The position numbers were made by a program, and so were the translations under genes. Of a stretch of DNA of 64,000 nt, positions 42,685 to 51,596 are shown piece after piece. The stretch spans positions 930,001 to 994,000 of the forward strand of contig NZ_CP097218.1 in the NCBI RefSeq assembly GCF_023373525.1. Direction: 5' to 3'. Origin of the DNA: Brachybacterium kimchii (GTDB lineage: Bacteria > Actinomycetota > Actinomycetes > Actinomycetales > Dermabacteraceae). Under the pieces are notes generated by a model. That model was not told the DNA's origin. It did no database searches and saw only the letters and a list, made by a program, of their open reading frames with translations. The stretch's first letter is position 1. Every line of letters begins with the position of its first letter.

Positions 42685-43524
42685 TCATACCGCGGGCTGG
42701 AACGAGGCGATGGAGCCCTGGAGCTGGTCCATCCAGGAGACCCACGTCCCCGTGAGCAGCAGCAGGCCGATACCGATCAGCAGGACCCCGGAGAGGATCC
42801 CAATGAGTCGTCGATGGCGTGAAAGCGACCTGCTGACGCCGATGGCCTTGTCAAGCAAGAGGGCGCTGATGACAAAGGGGATGCCCAGCCCGAGGGAGTA
42901 CGCGAGGGCGAGGACGGCACCACGGGCCGCCCCGGAGCCGTCGACTCCCGGATCGAGGGACAGCGCGATGATCGCGGCATAGGTGGGGCCGATGCATGGC
43001 GTCCAGCTCAGCCCGAAGACGAAGCCGAGGAGCGGGGCTCCCAGGAGACCAGCATCGGGTCGCTACTTCGTAGCCCTGATGTTTACTGAGAGGCGTGGTA
43101 GAAGCCCCATGAAAATGAGTCCCATGAACACGACGATGAGGCCGGCGACGCGATTGATCCACACGGCATGTTCTTGCAGCAGATAGCCCATCGCGCCGGC
43201 GAATCCTCCGAGAGCCATGAATACCGCCGTGAATCCTGCGACGAATAGTGCACTGCCTCCCAGCATTCGTCCAGTTGTCTGTTGGGGAGCTCTGCGACTT
43301 TGCGTGCTTTCGTCTGTGCCTGAAAGCTTGCGGGATGGTGCAGGTATTCCCGAGCACTGTCCTGCGAGTCCGGAGACGTAGCCGAGGTAGCCGGGCACGA
43401 TCGGCAGCACGCAGGGCGAGAGGAAGGCGATCAGCCCCGCGATCGCCGCCACGGCGATGGCCAGTGCGAGCGACCCGGACAAAGCGATCGACTGAAGGGT
43501 CTCCGCCAGCCCTCCCCCGCTCAT
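42685..43524 (-). pseudogene. ccdA: CcdA-like thiol-disulfide membrane protein, broken by an in-frame TAG
   Basis: First half: FLSPCVLPIVPGYLGYVSG, a Gly/Ser loop and helices to LPRLSVNIRATK. Then an in-frame TAG (43065-43063), after which the same frame continues as RPDAGLLGAPLLGFVFGLSWTPCIGPTYAAI and further helices. Both redox cysteines (SPC and TPC) exist but on separate fragments. Family members run straight through; a TGG to TAG change would explain it. Start ATG 43524 touches the stop of the TlpA-like gene. Confidence 0.8.
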
Positions 43525-44118
43525 CAAATCGCCTCCTCGAGGACGCCATCGAGCATCCCCAGCAGAATCGAGGGGTCGATCGCTCCGGAGATCCGGCCGG
43601 ACACCCGTCCCTCGTGATCCAGGACCAGCGTCGTCGGGACGGCATTGGGCGCGACAAATCCACGGAGTTGATACATGATCTCGGACTGCCGGTCAGGGAT
43701 CGAGGGGTAGGTGATGCCGTAGTTCTCCTCGAAGGCCTTGGCGGGCCCCGCGGCGTCGCGGAGGTTGATGCCGATGATGGCGACCCCTGGTCGGCGTACT
43801 CTTCGTGGATGGCCTGGAGGTCCGGGGCCTCGATCCGGCAGGGCGGGCAGGAGGCGTACCAGACGTTCACGACGAGGACGGAGCCGCGCTGCTCGACCGC
43901 GTCGAACACGTCGCCGTCATAGGTGGTCCCGGAGAACTCGAGGGGCTCGGTACGGTCCTGGGGTCGATCTCCGTGGTGACGCCGTTCCCGGAGACGTATC
44001 CGGAGCTCTCGGAGTCGTAGCGGTCGCGGTTGTCCGAGCTGCCGCAGGCTGTGGTCAGGCCGATGGCGGCAGCCAGTCCGGTCGCGTGGAGGAGATGTCG
44101 CCGGGAGCGGGCTCGCAT
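43524..44118 (-). pseudogene. TlpA/ResA-like thioredoxin lipoprotein, two frameshifts
   Basis: ATG 44118; lipobox LTTAC after a short hydrophobic stretch. Frame 1 ends near VTTEIDP, frame 2 holds VLVVNVWYASCPPCRIEAP with the C-x-x-C site, and frame 3 supplies the end (RGFVAPNAVPTTLVLDHEGRV). Each shift is explained by one missing base in a run (C-run near 43965, G-run near 43789). It would hand electrons from CcdA to secreted proteins. Confidence 0.8.
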
Positions 44119-44133
44119 AGTCACTTTCCTTCA

Positions 44134-44149
44134 GGGGGGGGGGGGGGGG
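44134..44149. repeat. Run of 16 G
   Basis: Uninterrupted G homopolymer just upstream of the TlpA-like start, between it and the VKOR gene. Prone to slippage and to sequencing error. Confidence 0.8.
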
Positions 44150-44186
44150 CGAGGGGCGGATGTGCTGGTCGCGAGTTTGCGGGCGC

Positions 44187-44798
44187 TCAGAGCAGGGCGG
44201 ACCAATAGTCCCAGAACCTCACGGCGATGAGCGTCAGGATCACGAGGTACCAGGCGACGACCATCGGGAGGCGGAACTCGTGCAGCAGGGTGACTGCTCT
44301 GTGAGTCGCGGGGCCGGAGTCCCGGGTCCAGCGGCGCAGGTGGTGGAGGGTGGTGAACCAGAACAGGGGGATCGTCACTGCCCACACGATCATGCAGTAG
44401 GGGCACAGGGCCCCGATCTCGTACAGGCTCTGCCCGATCAGCCAGTGCACGAACAGCACGGCGAAGGTGACGCCGATCTGGATGAGCACGCTCATCCAGT
44501 GGGCCGTGCGGGCTCCGGCGAGGATGGCGAGCCCGAGGGTGAGGACGGCGGAGAAGCCGGCGATGCCGAGGATCGGGTTGGGGATGGCGAACGCGGAGGC
44601 CTGCGGGGTTTCCATCACCGATCCGCAGGAGAGGACCGGGTCGAGGCTGCAGGAGGGGACGTAAGCGGGGTCTTCGATCAGTGCGATCTTCTCGACCAGC
44701 AGGACGACGGCCATGACCAGGCCGATCGCCCCGGTGCCGGTGAAGAGAGCGCCGGGTCCGCGGGACGGAGCGGCGACCGTGGACGTGTCCTCGGGCAT
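44187..44798 (-). CDS. Vitamin K epoxide reductase-like (VKOR) membrane protein, 203 aa
   Basis: Four to five transmembrane helices. Loop cysteines in PSCSLDPVLSCGSV and the active site CPYC in GALCPYCMIVW identify bacterial VKOR, which reoxidises a DsbA-type oxidase using quinone. The DsbA-like gene lies directly upstream (4 nt gap) on the same strand, the standard pairing in actinobacteria. Intact. Confidence 0.9.
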   Translation of the reverse strand: MPEDTSTVAAPSRGPGALFTGTGAIGLVMAVVLLVEKIALIEDPAYVPSCSLDPVLSCGSVMETPQASAFAIPNPILGIAGFSAVLTLGLAILAGARTAHWMSVLIQIGVTFAVLFVHWLIGQSLYEIGALCPYCMIVWAVTIPLFWFTTLHHLRRWTRDSGPATHRAVTLLHEFRLPMVVAWYLVILTLIAVRFWDYWSALL

Positions 44799-44802
44799 GT
44801 GC

Positions 44803-45453
44803 TCAGCCCGCGAGGGCGGCATCGAGGGGATCGGTGAGGTCCTCGACGCGGGTCGGTTCCAGGCGCTTCCCATCGACGAAGAAGGTGGGGGTGCCGGTGA
44901 CTCCGAGGGCCTGGGCATCCGCGGCGCTCTGCTCGATCCGCTCCGCGGTGGAGGGGTCGTCGTAGACCTGCTCGAAGCGTTCCATGTCCAGGCCGATCTC
45001 CTCCGCGTAGGAGAAGAAGAGCTCTCGCTGGGAGGTCTGCTGGTGTCCCCATTCGGTGGCGTTGTCGAACAGGGCCTTGTACATCTCCTCGAATGCGCCT
45101 TGGTCCTTTGCGGCTTCTGCGGCTTGGGCGGCTTCGGTGGAGTTGCCGTGCAGGGGCAGGTAGCGCACCACGAAGGTGACCTTGTCGCCGTACTCGGCGC
45201 GGAGCTCCTCGACGGTCGGGTACAGCGACAGGCAGGCCTCGCACTCGAAGTCGAGGTACTCCACGAACACGACCTCGCTGCTGCCCTCGGAAAGGCGGGG
45301 ACTGTCCTCCCGCAGGAGCTGAGGGCTCGCGGTGTCCGAGGCCTCTTCGGTAGCCGGTGCATCGCGTCCGGTGTCGGGGATGATGAGGAATCCCGTAAGC
45401 ATCAGCGCCGCGACGGCGATCAGTCCGAGGGTGAGTTTCGTGCTACGGCTCAT
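44803..45453 (-). CDS. DsbA-like thiol-disulfide oxidoreductase, 216 aa
   Basis: N-terminal signal anchor (about 6-26), then a thioredoxin fold with C-x-x-C as [13 protein letters not shown] (about 75), an inserted helical domain, and the cis-Pro loop [14 protein letters not shown] (about 185). Introduces disulfides into exported proteins, recycled by the VKOR gene next to it. Its ATG overlaps the end of the ATPase remnant. Confidence 0.88.
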   Translation of the reverse strand: MSRSTKLTLGLIAVAALMLTGFLIIPDTGRDAPATEEASDTASPQLLREDSPRLSEGSSEVVFVEYLDFECEACLSLYPTVEELRAEYGDKVTFVVRYLPLHGNSTEAAQAAEAAKDQGAFEEMYKALFDNATEWGHQQTSQRELFFSYAEEIGLDMERFEQVYDDPSTAERIEQSAADAQALGVTGTPTFFVDGKRLEPTRVEDLTDPLDAALAG

Positions 45454-46018
45454 GCGGCGGCCTCTCGGGTGGGGGTCGTCCCGCGCTGATCCTGCCCAAT
45501 GTTGCTGGGCGTTCCCTGCGTCGCCAGGCGCTTGGTGCGGGTGGCGCGCATGCCGTTGGCGATGACGACGACCTTCGCCGCCCCGTGGACGAGCACGACG
45601 GTGGCGAGGCCAAGCACGCCGAGCAGGGCGAGCGGGAAGAGCACCACGATGATCGCGAGCGTCAGGGCGATGTTCCCGGTCATAATCCACTGCCCGCGGC
45701 GGGCGTGGGCGAGGGCGGCGGGGAGCTGGCGCAAGTCGGTGCCGGTGAAGGCGACGTCTGCGGATTCCACCGCCGCGGCGGTGCCGGTGACGCCCATCGC
45801 GATGCCGACGGTTAGCAGAGGCGAGAGCGGGGGCGTCGTTGATGCCGTCGCCGATCATCGCGGTCGGGGACTGCTCGGCCAGGCGGCGGATGTGGGCGGC
45901 CTCCGCGGCGATCGCCCTCGCGGTGAGCGCGTTGTCGCCGGTGAACATGATGGTGCGGATCCCCTAGGCATGCAGGGCGGCGACGGTCTCCGCGGCCTCC
46001 GGGCGCAGCTCGTCAGTC
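45450..46018 (-). pseudogene. C-terminal remnant of a CadA-like P1B ATPase
   Basis: Encodes [38 protein letters not shown], then in another frame [27 protein letters not shown] and the last two helices. It carries a TAG (45966-45964) and an extra A near 45815. The 5' two thirds are missing: similarity stops at about 46018 where the low-GC segment begins. Close paralogue of the ATPase at 29416. Confidence 0.8.
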
Positions 46019-46031
46019 CGATATACGTTAG

Positions 46032-46066
46032 GAATATTACCCGATCACTTTTGCCACGTAATATTC
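46032..46066. repeat. AT-rich inverted repeat at the border of the low-GC segment
   Basis: GAATATTAC and GTAATATTC, 9-bp arms with a 17-nt gap, just inside the low-GC block. Could be an operator or a junction scar. Coordinates may be off by one base. Confidence 0.4.
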
Positions 46067-46178
46067 GTGGGCGCCAACGCTTGCAGGAGCTACGCTCTAG
46101 CCGGAACACCGGTGGTGCTGTAGACTTCTCGGCGAGGAGTTTCTCGTTCAAGCGCATAAACAAGGATGGTGAGATTGA

Positions 46179-47111
46179 GTGTGGCACGCGGCATGGATCC
46201 CGACGGAACCGCCGTCTTTGGCGAACTTTTTTCGTCTGGAGTTACCGACCGTGCCGGTTATTCCAATCATTGCCGCTTCAATTGGATTGATGTACATCGC
46301 CGGTTGGATCGCGATGATATTTTCCGGGAGGGGTTGGGCGGCTTGGCGCGGCGCGGCGTTTCTCCTCGGAACGCTTATTCTTGTTGGGATGACCGGCCTT
46401 GCGGTAGAAGGGTACGGCTATGCGATGTTCTCGGTGTTTATGTTCCAGCAGATGACGTTCATGCTCACCATCCCGCCACTTCTTTTGCTCGGAAAGCCCG
46501 GAACATTGCTTTTGCGTGCTACACCCCATAATTGGTGGGGGCAACCGATCCTCAGGATTGCATTATTTGGACTCCGTTCGCGGTTTGGCAAACTTCTTAC
46601 GCATCCCCTGTTTACGTTGCCATTGTTCTTGTTTCTCTTTTATGGTCTCTATTTGGCAAACGTGGCGAGTCGATTCCTGAGCTCGACAACGGGGCATCTG
46701 GTATTAGAACTGCTTTTCCTGGTTTGTGGCATCTTATTCAACCTGACTCTTGTCCCCGGTGATCCCTTACCTTCCCGCACTAGCTATCTTTCCAGAGTAT
46801 TGGATGCTTTCTTTGAGGCCGGTTTATTTGCGTTTTTTGGGGTTCTTGTCATGATGGCACCCGCCCCGCTAGTGAGCGCATTCACTTCGGCGCCAGAAGC
46901 CTGGGGCGTGGACACGATGAAAGACCAATACTTGGCTGGCGGGATCTCCTGGGCTTACGGAGAACTACCTTCGCTCCTGGTGCTTCTGATCGTCATGATT
47001 GCCTGGGCCCGTAGTGATGAGCGCCTAAATCGGGTACGAGATCGACAGGTTGCAAGGCAAGGTGATGTCGAGCTGGACGCATACAACGAGTACTTGCGGT
47101 CGTTGAAGTAG
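46179..47111 (+). CDS. ctaG: CtaG-family (caa3-type) cytochrome oxidase assembly protein, 310 aa
   Basis: Seven to eight transmembrane helices. Matches caa3_CtaG: W-x-P near the start, FMFQQMTFMLTIPPLLLLGKP, THPLFTLPLFLFLFYGLYL, LVCGILFNLTLVPGDPLP. Implicated in copper insertion into cytochrome oxidase or copper handling. GTG start with GGTGAG upstream. Base composition is far lower in GC than any neighbour and codons end freely in A/T, so it came from another host. Its link with copper genes may explain co-acquisition. Confidence 0.85.
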   Translation: MWHAAWIPTEPPSLANFFRLELPTVPVIPIIAASIGLMYIAGWIAMIFSGRGWAAWRGAAFLLGTLILVGMTGLAVEGYGYAMFSVFMFQQMTFMLTIPPLLLLGKPGTLLLRATPHNWWGQPILRIALFGLRSRFGKLLTHPLFTLPLFLFLFYGLYLANVASRFLSSTTGHLVLELLFLVCGILFNLTLVPGDPLPSRTSYLSRVLDAFFEAGLFAFFGVLVMMAPAPLVSAFTSAPEAWGVDTMKDQYLAGGISWAYGELPSLLVLLIVMIAWARSDERLNRVRDRQVARQGDVELDAYNEYLRSLK

Positions 47112-47243
47112 GCGGTTCGGCGCGTGTCTGGGAACGAGCCTATAGATGTTGCATCTTTGATGGCAATATGCTGCTGTACGATTGGGTTTGATTTTGGTCA
47201 ATGAATTCTATGGGTTTCGCTCGATGCCGCCGGTTTCCGATGG

Positions 47244-48016
47244 TTGCGAATGCAAAAGAGTTGCGGGGCGGTCGCGGCCGCGCGGCGTCGGGTCCTGGTG
47301 CGACTGCCCCACGACGAAATGATCCGGTTCATCGACGTGAATCGTGATCAGTTCGGGGTCGAGGCCATCTGCCGCGTGCTCAGCGCGACAGACTGCGGGT
47401 TCCTCACCTCTCGCGGTTACCGAGCCGCGAAGCAGCGCCCAGCCTCTGCCCGGGACATCCGCGACGAGATGCTGATCGGCGAGATCCGAAGAGTCCACGC
47501 TGAGAACTACGGCGTCGACGGGTATCGCAAGGTGCACCAGGCCATGCGCCGAGCTGGCTGGGAAATGGGCCGAGACCAGACCGCTCGACTGATGAAAGTC
47601 GCTGGCCTGGAAGGGGTTCGGCGTGGCCGCAAAGCGCTCACGACAACGGGAGCACCCGATCATTGCCCCGACCTCGTCGAGCGGGACTTCTCTGCGCAGG
47701 GGCCAAATCTGCTCTGGGTCGCGGACATCACTTACGTTCGCATCCCCAACGGGTTCTGCCATACCGCGTTCATCACGGACGTCTGCACCCGGCGGATCGT
47801 CGGCTGGACCGTCGCGGCCAGCCTGCACACCGAGGCATTGCCGTTGCAGGCCCTCGCGCACGCCCTGCCGAGCACCCGCGCCGAGGCCTCCAGTAGCGGC
47901 TTGGTTTATCACAGCGACCGAGGCCGTCAATGCGCCCCGTTGGCCTATTCGGACGCTCTGAGCACTGCAGGGATGAAAGCGGCAGTCGGCGCCGTTGGAG
48001 ATAGCTACGATTGTCA
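47244..48016 (+). pseudogene. IS3-family OrfB transposase, both ends missing
   Basis: Holds the DDE core: LLWVADITYVRIPNGF (first D), GLVYHSDRGRQ (second D), then stops being homologous after GDSYDC, just before the family's DNALAE with the final E. OrfA is absent upstream. A different IS3 subgroup from the intact copy downstream. Confidence 0.8.
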
Positions 48017-48190
48017 GTCTGTTTCTGCCGCATCCCGCGAGGATGAGGAAGTCCTGGCCGGGATGTTCTGACCCTTGCTTACGATTGGCCCGCAGGGTGC
48101 CTTGGCGTTGATCTGTCGAGCCTCCGGCCGGGCGCGCAGGGGCGTGTCAGATGGTCTGTGTAAGCCGTACCAAGAGGAACGGTAAGAATC

Positions 48191-48267
48191 ATGACCATGA
48201 CCGATGAGAAGGAGCCGGGCGAGCCCAGGGGCCGGGACCTGGTCGAGGGGTTGAAGGCTTCCGGGCA
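48191..48267 (+). pseudogene. 5' scrap of an IS256-type transposase
   Basis: MTMTDEKEPGEPRGRDLVEGLKASG resembles the beginning of another IS256-family transposase. It is cut off by the IS3-type element two bases later. The sequence from about 48085 probably is the left end of that IS. Confidence 0.5.
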
Positions 48268-48313
48268 GCTTGAATCGCCCCGGGTCTGGTGGAGGCTCTG
48301 ATCCCAGGGGAGG

Positions 48314-48640
48314 ATGAGGAGCGTGGCAGCACCGAGGAAGTACCCGGACGAGCTTCGGGAGCGGGCCACGAGGATGGCCGTGGAAGCGCGACTGGATCCA
48401 GCGACGAGGTTGGGAACGTTTCGTCGCGTGGGCGAGCAGCTCGGGATCCATCCCGACACGTTGCGGAACTGGGTCCGGCAGGCCGAGATCGACCAGGGGC
48501 ACCGACCCGGGATCACGACCAGTGAGTCCGAGCGGCTCGCTGAACTGGAGGAGGAAGTGCGCGAGCTGCGCCGGGCCAACGCGATCCTGCGGTCGGCCTC
48601 GGCTTTTTTCGCAGCGGAGCTCGACCGCCCACCGCGCTGA
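48314..48640 (+). CDS. IS3-family OrfA, 108 aa
   Basis: Helix-turn-helix (RRVGEQLGIHPDTLRNWVRQAEID) and leucine zipper (LAELEEEVRELRRANAILRSAS). A TTTTTTC run near 48603-48611 is a candidate -1 slippery site for making the OrfAB fusion transposase. Confidence 0.88.
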   Translation: MRSVAAPRKYPDELRERATRMAVEARLDPATRLGTFRRVGEQLGIHPDTLRNWVRQAEIDQGHRPGITTSESERLAELEEEVRELRRANAILRSASAFFAAELDRPPR

Positions 48641-48642
48641 TC

Positions 48643-49569
48643 GTGGAGTTCATCGACCGGCACAAGCACGAGTTCGGCGTCGAGCCGATCTGTCGCACGC
48701 TCACCGTGGCGGGCACGCAGATCGCGCCGAGCACGTACTACGCCTTCAAGACCCGCCCGCCCTCGAAGCGGGCACTGCGCGACGAGGAACTGCTGGTCGA
48801 GATCCGCCGAGTCCACTCGGCGAACTTCGGCGTCTACGGGGCGAAGAAGCTGCACGCCCAGCTACGCCGGGAAGGGATCGAGATCGCGCGTTGCACGGTC
48901 GAGAGGCTCATGCGTTCCGCGGGGTTGCGTGGCATCAGTCGTGCGAAGGGGCCACGCACTACGATCCCCGGTCGCGGACCGGATTCTCGTCCTTACCTGG
49001 TCGCGCGGGACTTCACGGCGACAGCTCCGAACCAGTTGTGGGTCGCGGACATCACCTACTGCCGGACGTTCGCGGGGTGGGCGTATGCCGCGTTCGTCAT
49101 CGATGTGTTCTCTCGCCGCGTCGTGGGGTGGCAGCTGTCGAAGTCGCTGCGGACCGACCTCGCGCTCGACGCGCTGGAGATGGGGATCGGGACCCGCGAG
49201 CACGCAGGCCAGGCCGCTACTGGACTCAAGCACCACAGCGACAGAGGCGTTCAATATGTCGCCATCCGCTACACCCAGCGGCTCGCCGAAGCCGGCGCCG
49301 TCGCCTCGGTCGGCTCGACAGACGACTCCTACGACAACGCACTGGCCGAGACATTCAATTCGCTCTACAAGGCCGAGCTGGCCCGTAACCACGGTCCCTG
49401 GACGGGCATCGACGACCTCGAGATCGCGGCCGCGGAGTACATCGACTGGTTCAACCACCGACGGCTCCACGGCGAGATCAGTATGATCCCGCCCGTTGAG
49501 TTCGAGGACATCTACCATCACCACCAGACCGTGCCGGCGACCGCCGAAGCGGCACTTGCGAGCCTCTAA
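48643..49569 (+). CDS. IS3-family OrfB (DDE integrase), 308 aa
   Basis: Complete rve integrase: NQLWVADITYCRTF (D), GLKHHSDRGVQYV (D), DDSYDNALAETFNSLYK (E), and the C-terminal YIDWFNHRRLHGEI block. Normally expressed as an OrfAB fusion. Appears intact, so the element may be active. Confidence 0.92.
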   Translation: MEFIDRHKHEFGVEPICRTLTVAGTQIAPSTYYAFKTRPPSKRALRDEELLVEIRRVHSANFGVYGAKKLHAQLRREGIEIARCTVERLMRSAGLRGISRAKGPRTTIPGRGPDSRPYLVARDFTATAPNQLWVADITYCRTFAGWAYAAFVIDVFSRRVVGWQLSKSLRTDLALDALEMGIGTREHAGQAATGLKHHSDRGVQYVAIRYTQRLAEAGAVASVGSTDDSYDNALAETFNSLYKAELARNHGPWTGIDDLEIAAAEYIDWFNHRRLHGEISMIPPVEFEDIYHHHQTVPATAEAALASL

Positions 49570-49588
49570 CAAACCCGGGGCGATTCAA

Positions 49589-49782
49589 GGGTACGTATTG
49601 GCCCAACGTGCGCCATGATTTTCACCGACGTGGTGATCGCAAACGTCGAACCCGACCCAGACTGGATCACCGATCTGCGGATTCGGCGCCGGCTGGGTTA
49701 CTTTCCTCCGATGAGGGACGAAGACCTAGCGACATAGACGCTCGGCTCGCTGCCGGCACCATGGTTCCTGGCCGCCCTTGGA
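49589..49782. other. Short gap with a possible 40-codon frame
   Basis: A plus-strand frame at 49615-49737 (MIFTDVVIANVEPDPDWITDLRI...) is open but has no ribosome binding site and no homologue I know. It does not continue the metallophosphoesterase cut at 23543, so material was lost or rearranged when the mosaic formed. Confidence 0.35.
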
Positions 49783-51084
49783 TCACAGCAGGATCGCCAT
49801 GGCCTGCAGCGCCTGGCTGCGGAACAGGGTGTTCGGCTTGTCGAGGTGCGCGCCGGCCACGGAGCCCATCTCGTCGATGACCTGCGTGAGTGAACCGAAG
49901 GTGACCCCGTCCACCGTCGCCGCACGGGGCTGCGAGGAGACCATGCGCGTGGGGATCACGTAGCCCCGCACCTTGCCCGTCCGTCCGAACCGGGACTCGA
50001 GCGCCCGCATCTCGTCGCGCACCACGTTCCGATACACGCTCCCGTCCGCGATGAGGTCTGACCCCGCGATCTCCATACCGTCGGCGCCGATGGAGGGGAT
50101 CGCCACCAAGTGCAGGGTGCGCCCGATCACTACCGCCACCTGAGACCGCACCGGGGAGGCGTCACGATGCGGGGTCACGCGGTCCGGCAGGAGGATCACA
50201 CGGACGCCTTCGCGCTGGCCGAACGCACCGACGAGCGCGCCCAGGAGCCGATCGATGTCCGCCGGTCGCTCACCCAGAGAAGTCGCGCCGGCCTGCGTGA
50301 TGAACGACGAGCGCATGATCTTGTCCCCGTCGGTGCGCCCGGACCGCGACAGCGCGATCACGAAGGACAGCCGCGTGGTGAGTGCGCTCGCGACCAGGCA
50401 CAGCGGACTCCCAAGCATCGGCAGCGGTGTGCCTGCGTCCCGGTAGATCACCGCGGCCGCGGCGCCCGCGAGCACGAGCGTAGAGATGACGCCCCAGCGC
50501 GAGTGAAGCGCACGGAAGAACACGAGCGCCGACCACACGAGATGGATGCCGGCTCCGACCGCCAGCGCCGGCACGACATCGAGGATCCCCACCCGCGCGA
50601 GGGGGAGCCCGATCGTTCGCGCCGCGGCGGCGCCCGCGAGCACCCACGCAAGGAACCCGAGCGCGAGCAGCACGCGTCGCACGATGTGGGGTGACCGTCG
50701 GAGGCGCGACCGGGCCGGTGCCTGGTCGTCTGGTGCGGTGTACCAGGACCCCCACGCGGTGGGGTCCGCGGTCATCATCGACACGTCCGGCACGTCGCGG
50801 TCGGGGCGGAAGACCTTCCGGCGGCCGCGAGTCGGCTCCGATGAGGGCGGAGGTGTCGGGGCGCTCGCACTGGAGGACCGCTCGTAGAAGAGGGTGCGGT
50901 CGTACTTCGCGCGCCGCTCCGCGTTCGACAGCACATTGAACGCTGAGCTCACCTGCTTCGCGAGCTCATCATTGCCGCCGGCGTCACCGTGCAGCGCTCT
51001 CATCTGCGCCCGGAAGGCCGCAGTGATCTCAGACCGAGAAGCGTCGGGGGCGACGCCGAGCAGTTCGTAGTGCGTGATGGCCAT
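49783..51084 (-). CDS. J-domain membrane protein with altered HPD motif, 433 aa
   Basis: N-terminal J domain (about 3-65): HYELLGVAPDASRSEITAAFRAQMRALHGDAGGND...AFNVLSNAERRAKYDRTL. The invariant HPD tripeptide reads HGD, so stimulation of Hsp70 is doubtful. A Pro/Ser linker follows, then four hydrophobic helices (about 135-240) and a C-terminal cytosolic alpha/beta domain of unknown kind. ATG 51084 is 35 nt from the CGCCCACT core. First minus-strand unit of the backbone after the mosaic. Confidence 0.75.
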   Translation of the reverse strand: MAITHYELLGVAPDASRSEITAAFRAQMRALHGDAGGNDELAKQVSSAFNVLSNAERRAKYDRTLFYERSSSASAPTPPPSSEPTRGRRKVFRPDRDVPDVSMMTADPTAWGSWYTAPDDQAPARSRLRRSPHIVRRVLLALGFLAWVLAGAAAARTIGLPLARVGILDVVPALAVGAGIHLVWSALVFFRALHSRWGVISTLVLAGAAAAVIYRDAGTPLPMLGSPLCLVASALTTRLSFVIALSRSGRTDGDKIMRSSFITQAGATSLGERPADIDRLLGALVGAFGQREGVRVILLPDRVTPHRDASPVRSQVAVVIGRTLHLVAIPSIGADGMEIAGSDLIADGSVYRNVVRDEMRALESRFGRTGKVRGYVIPTRMVSSQPRAATVDGVTFGSLTQVIDEMGSVAGAHLDKPNTLFRSQALQAMAILL

Positions 51085-51118
51085 GGTGGTCCTCCTGCCT
51101 GGGCACTCTGCGCTCCCC

Positions 51119-51146
51119 AGTGGGCGGGCAGGCGCTGCCGCGGGCC
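51119..51146 (-). promoter_or_regulatory. Bipartite element GGCCC-N15-CGCCCACT
   Basis: Minus strand GGCCC (51146-51142) and CGCCCACT (51126-51119), 35 nt before the J-domain gene. Confidence 0.65.
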
Positions 51147-51148
51147 GT

Positions 51149-51382
51149 TCAGGCGAACGGGCGGATCCGCGTGGCGTCGGCGAGCATGCAGGATGCGATT
51201 CGCATCGCGTCTCCTGTGGCCTGGGGCCCGACGGCGATGATCCCTGCCCACATGGCGACGACGAGGGTGCAGGGTCCGCCGTTGCCCCTGATGCTCGGAT
51301 CCCCAGACTCGACGAGTTCCTGGAGATGGTGTCGGATATTCAAGAGGTCTCGGGAGAGGACAGCCTCGGTCAGAGCACGCAT
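51149..51382 (-). CDS. Small hypothetical protein, 77 aa
   Basis: ATG at 51382 lies 39 nt after a perfect bipartite promoter element and follows GGAAGG. Helical N-terminus and one moderately hydrophobic stretch (CTLVVAMWAGIIAVG). Function unknown. The promoter element is the main support that this frame is real. Confidence 0.55.
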   Translation of the reverse strand: MRALTEAVLSRDLLNIRHHLQELVESGDPSIRGNGGPCTLVVAMWAGIIAVGPQATGDAMRIASCMLADATRIRPFA

Positions 51383-51420
51383 TGCAGGGCCTTCCGCAGG
51401 GGTGGACGCTCACCCTCTCC

Positions 51421-51448
51421 AGTGGGCGGGAAGGCTCTTTTGCGGGAC
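51421..51448 (-). promoter_or_regulatory. Bipartite element GTCCC-N15-CGCCCACT
   Basis: Minus strand GTCCC (51448-51444) and CGCCCACT (51428-51421). Confidence 0.7.
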
Positions 51449-51544
51449 ATTCTGCGCACCGTGACCAGCATCGATGTATTCGAATTGGTCGTTTCGGGTA
51501 GGCTTCCAATGTCGTCGGCGGATGGGGCCATGACAGGGTATGCA

Positions 51545-51579
51545 CGAAACCCCAGGGAGATGATCTCCCTGGGGTTTCG
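51545..51579 (-). terminator. Terminator hairpin
   Basis: A perfect 16-bp inverted repeat with a 3-nt loop just downstream of the repeat-protein gene that ends at 51597. Confidence 0.75.
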
Positions 51580-51596
51580 CCTTTGCCGGAGGAGCC

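Larger units (their letters stand above)
48271..49588 (+). mobile_element. Complete IS3-family insertion sequence
   Basis: About 1.3 kb with imperfect terminal repeats TGAATCGCCCCGGGTCTG (left) and TGAATCGCCCCGGGTTTG (right, complement), TG...CA ends as usual for IS3, and two overlapping frames. Neighbouring bases show no obvious 3-4-bp duplication. Its right end is the mirror of the remnant at 23541-23628. Confidence 0.88.

Noticed and set aside
23541..49588. Simple composite transposon with target duplication
   Set aside because: The bases outside the two IS3 ends do not match, so a single clean transposition event is not supported.
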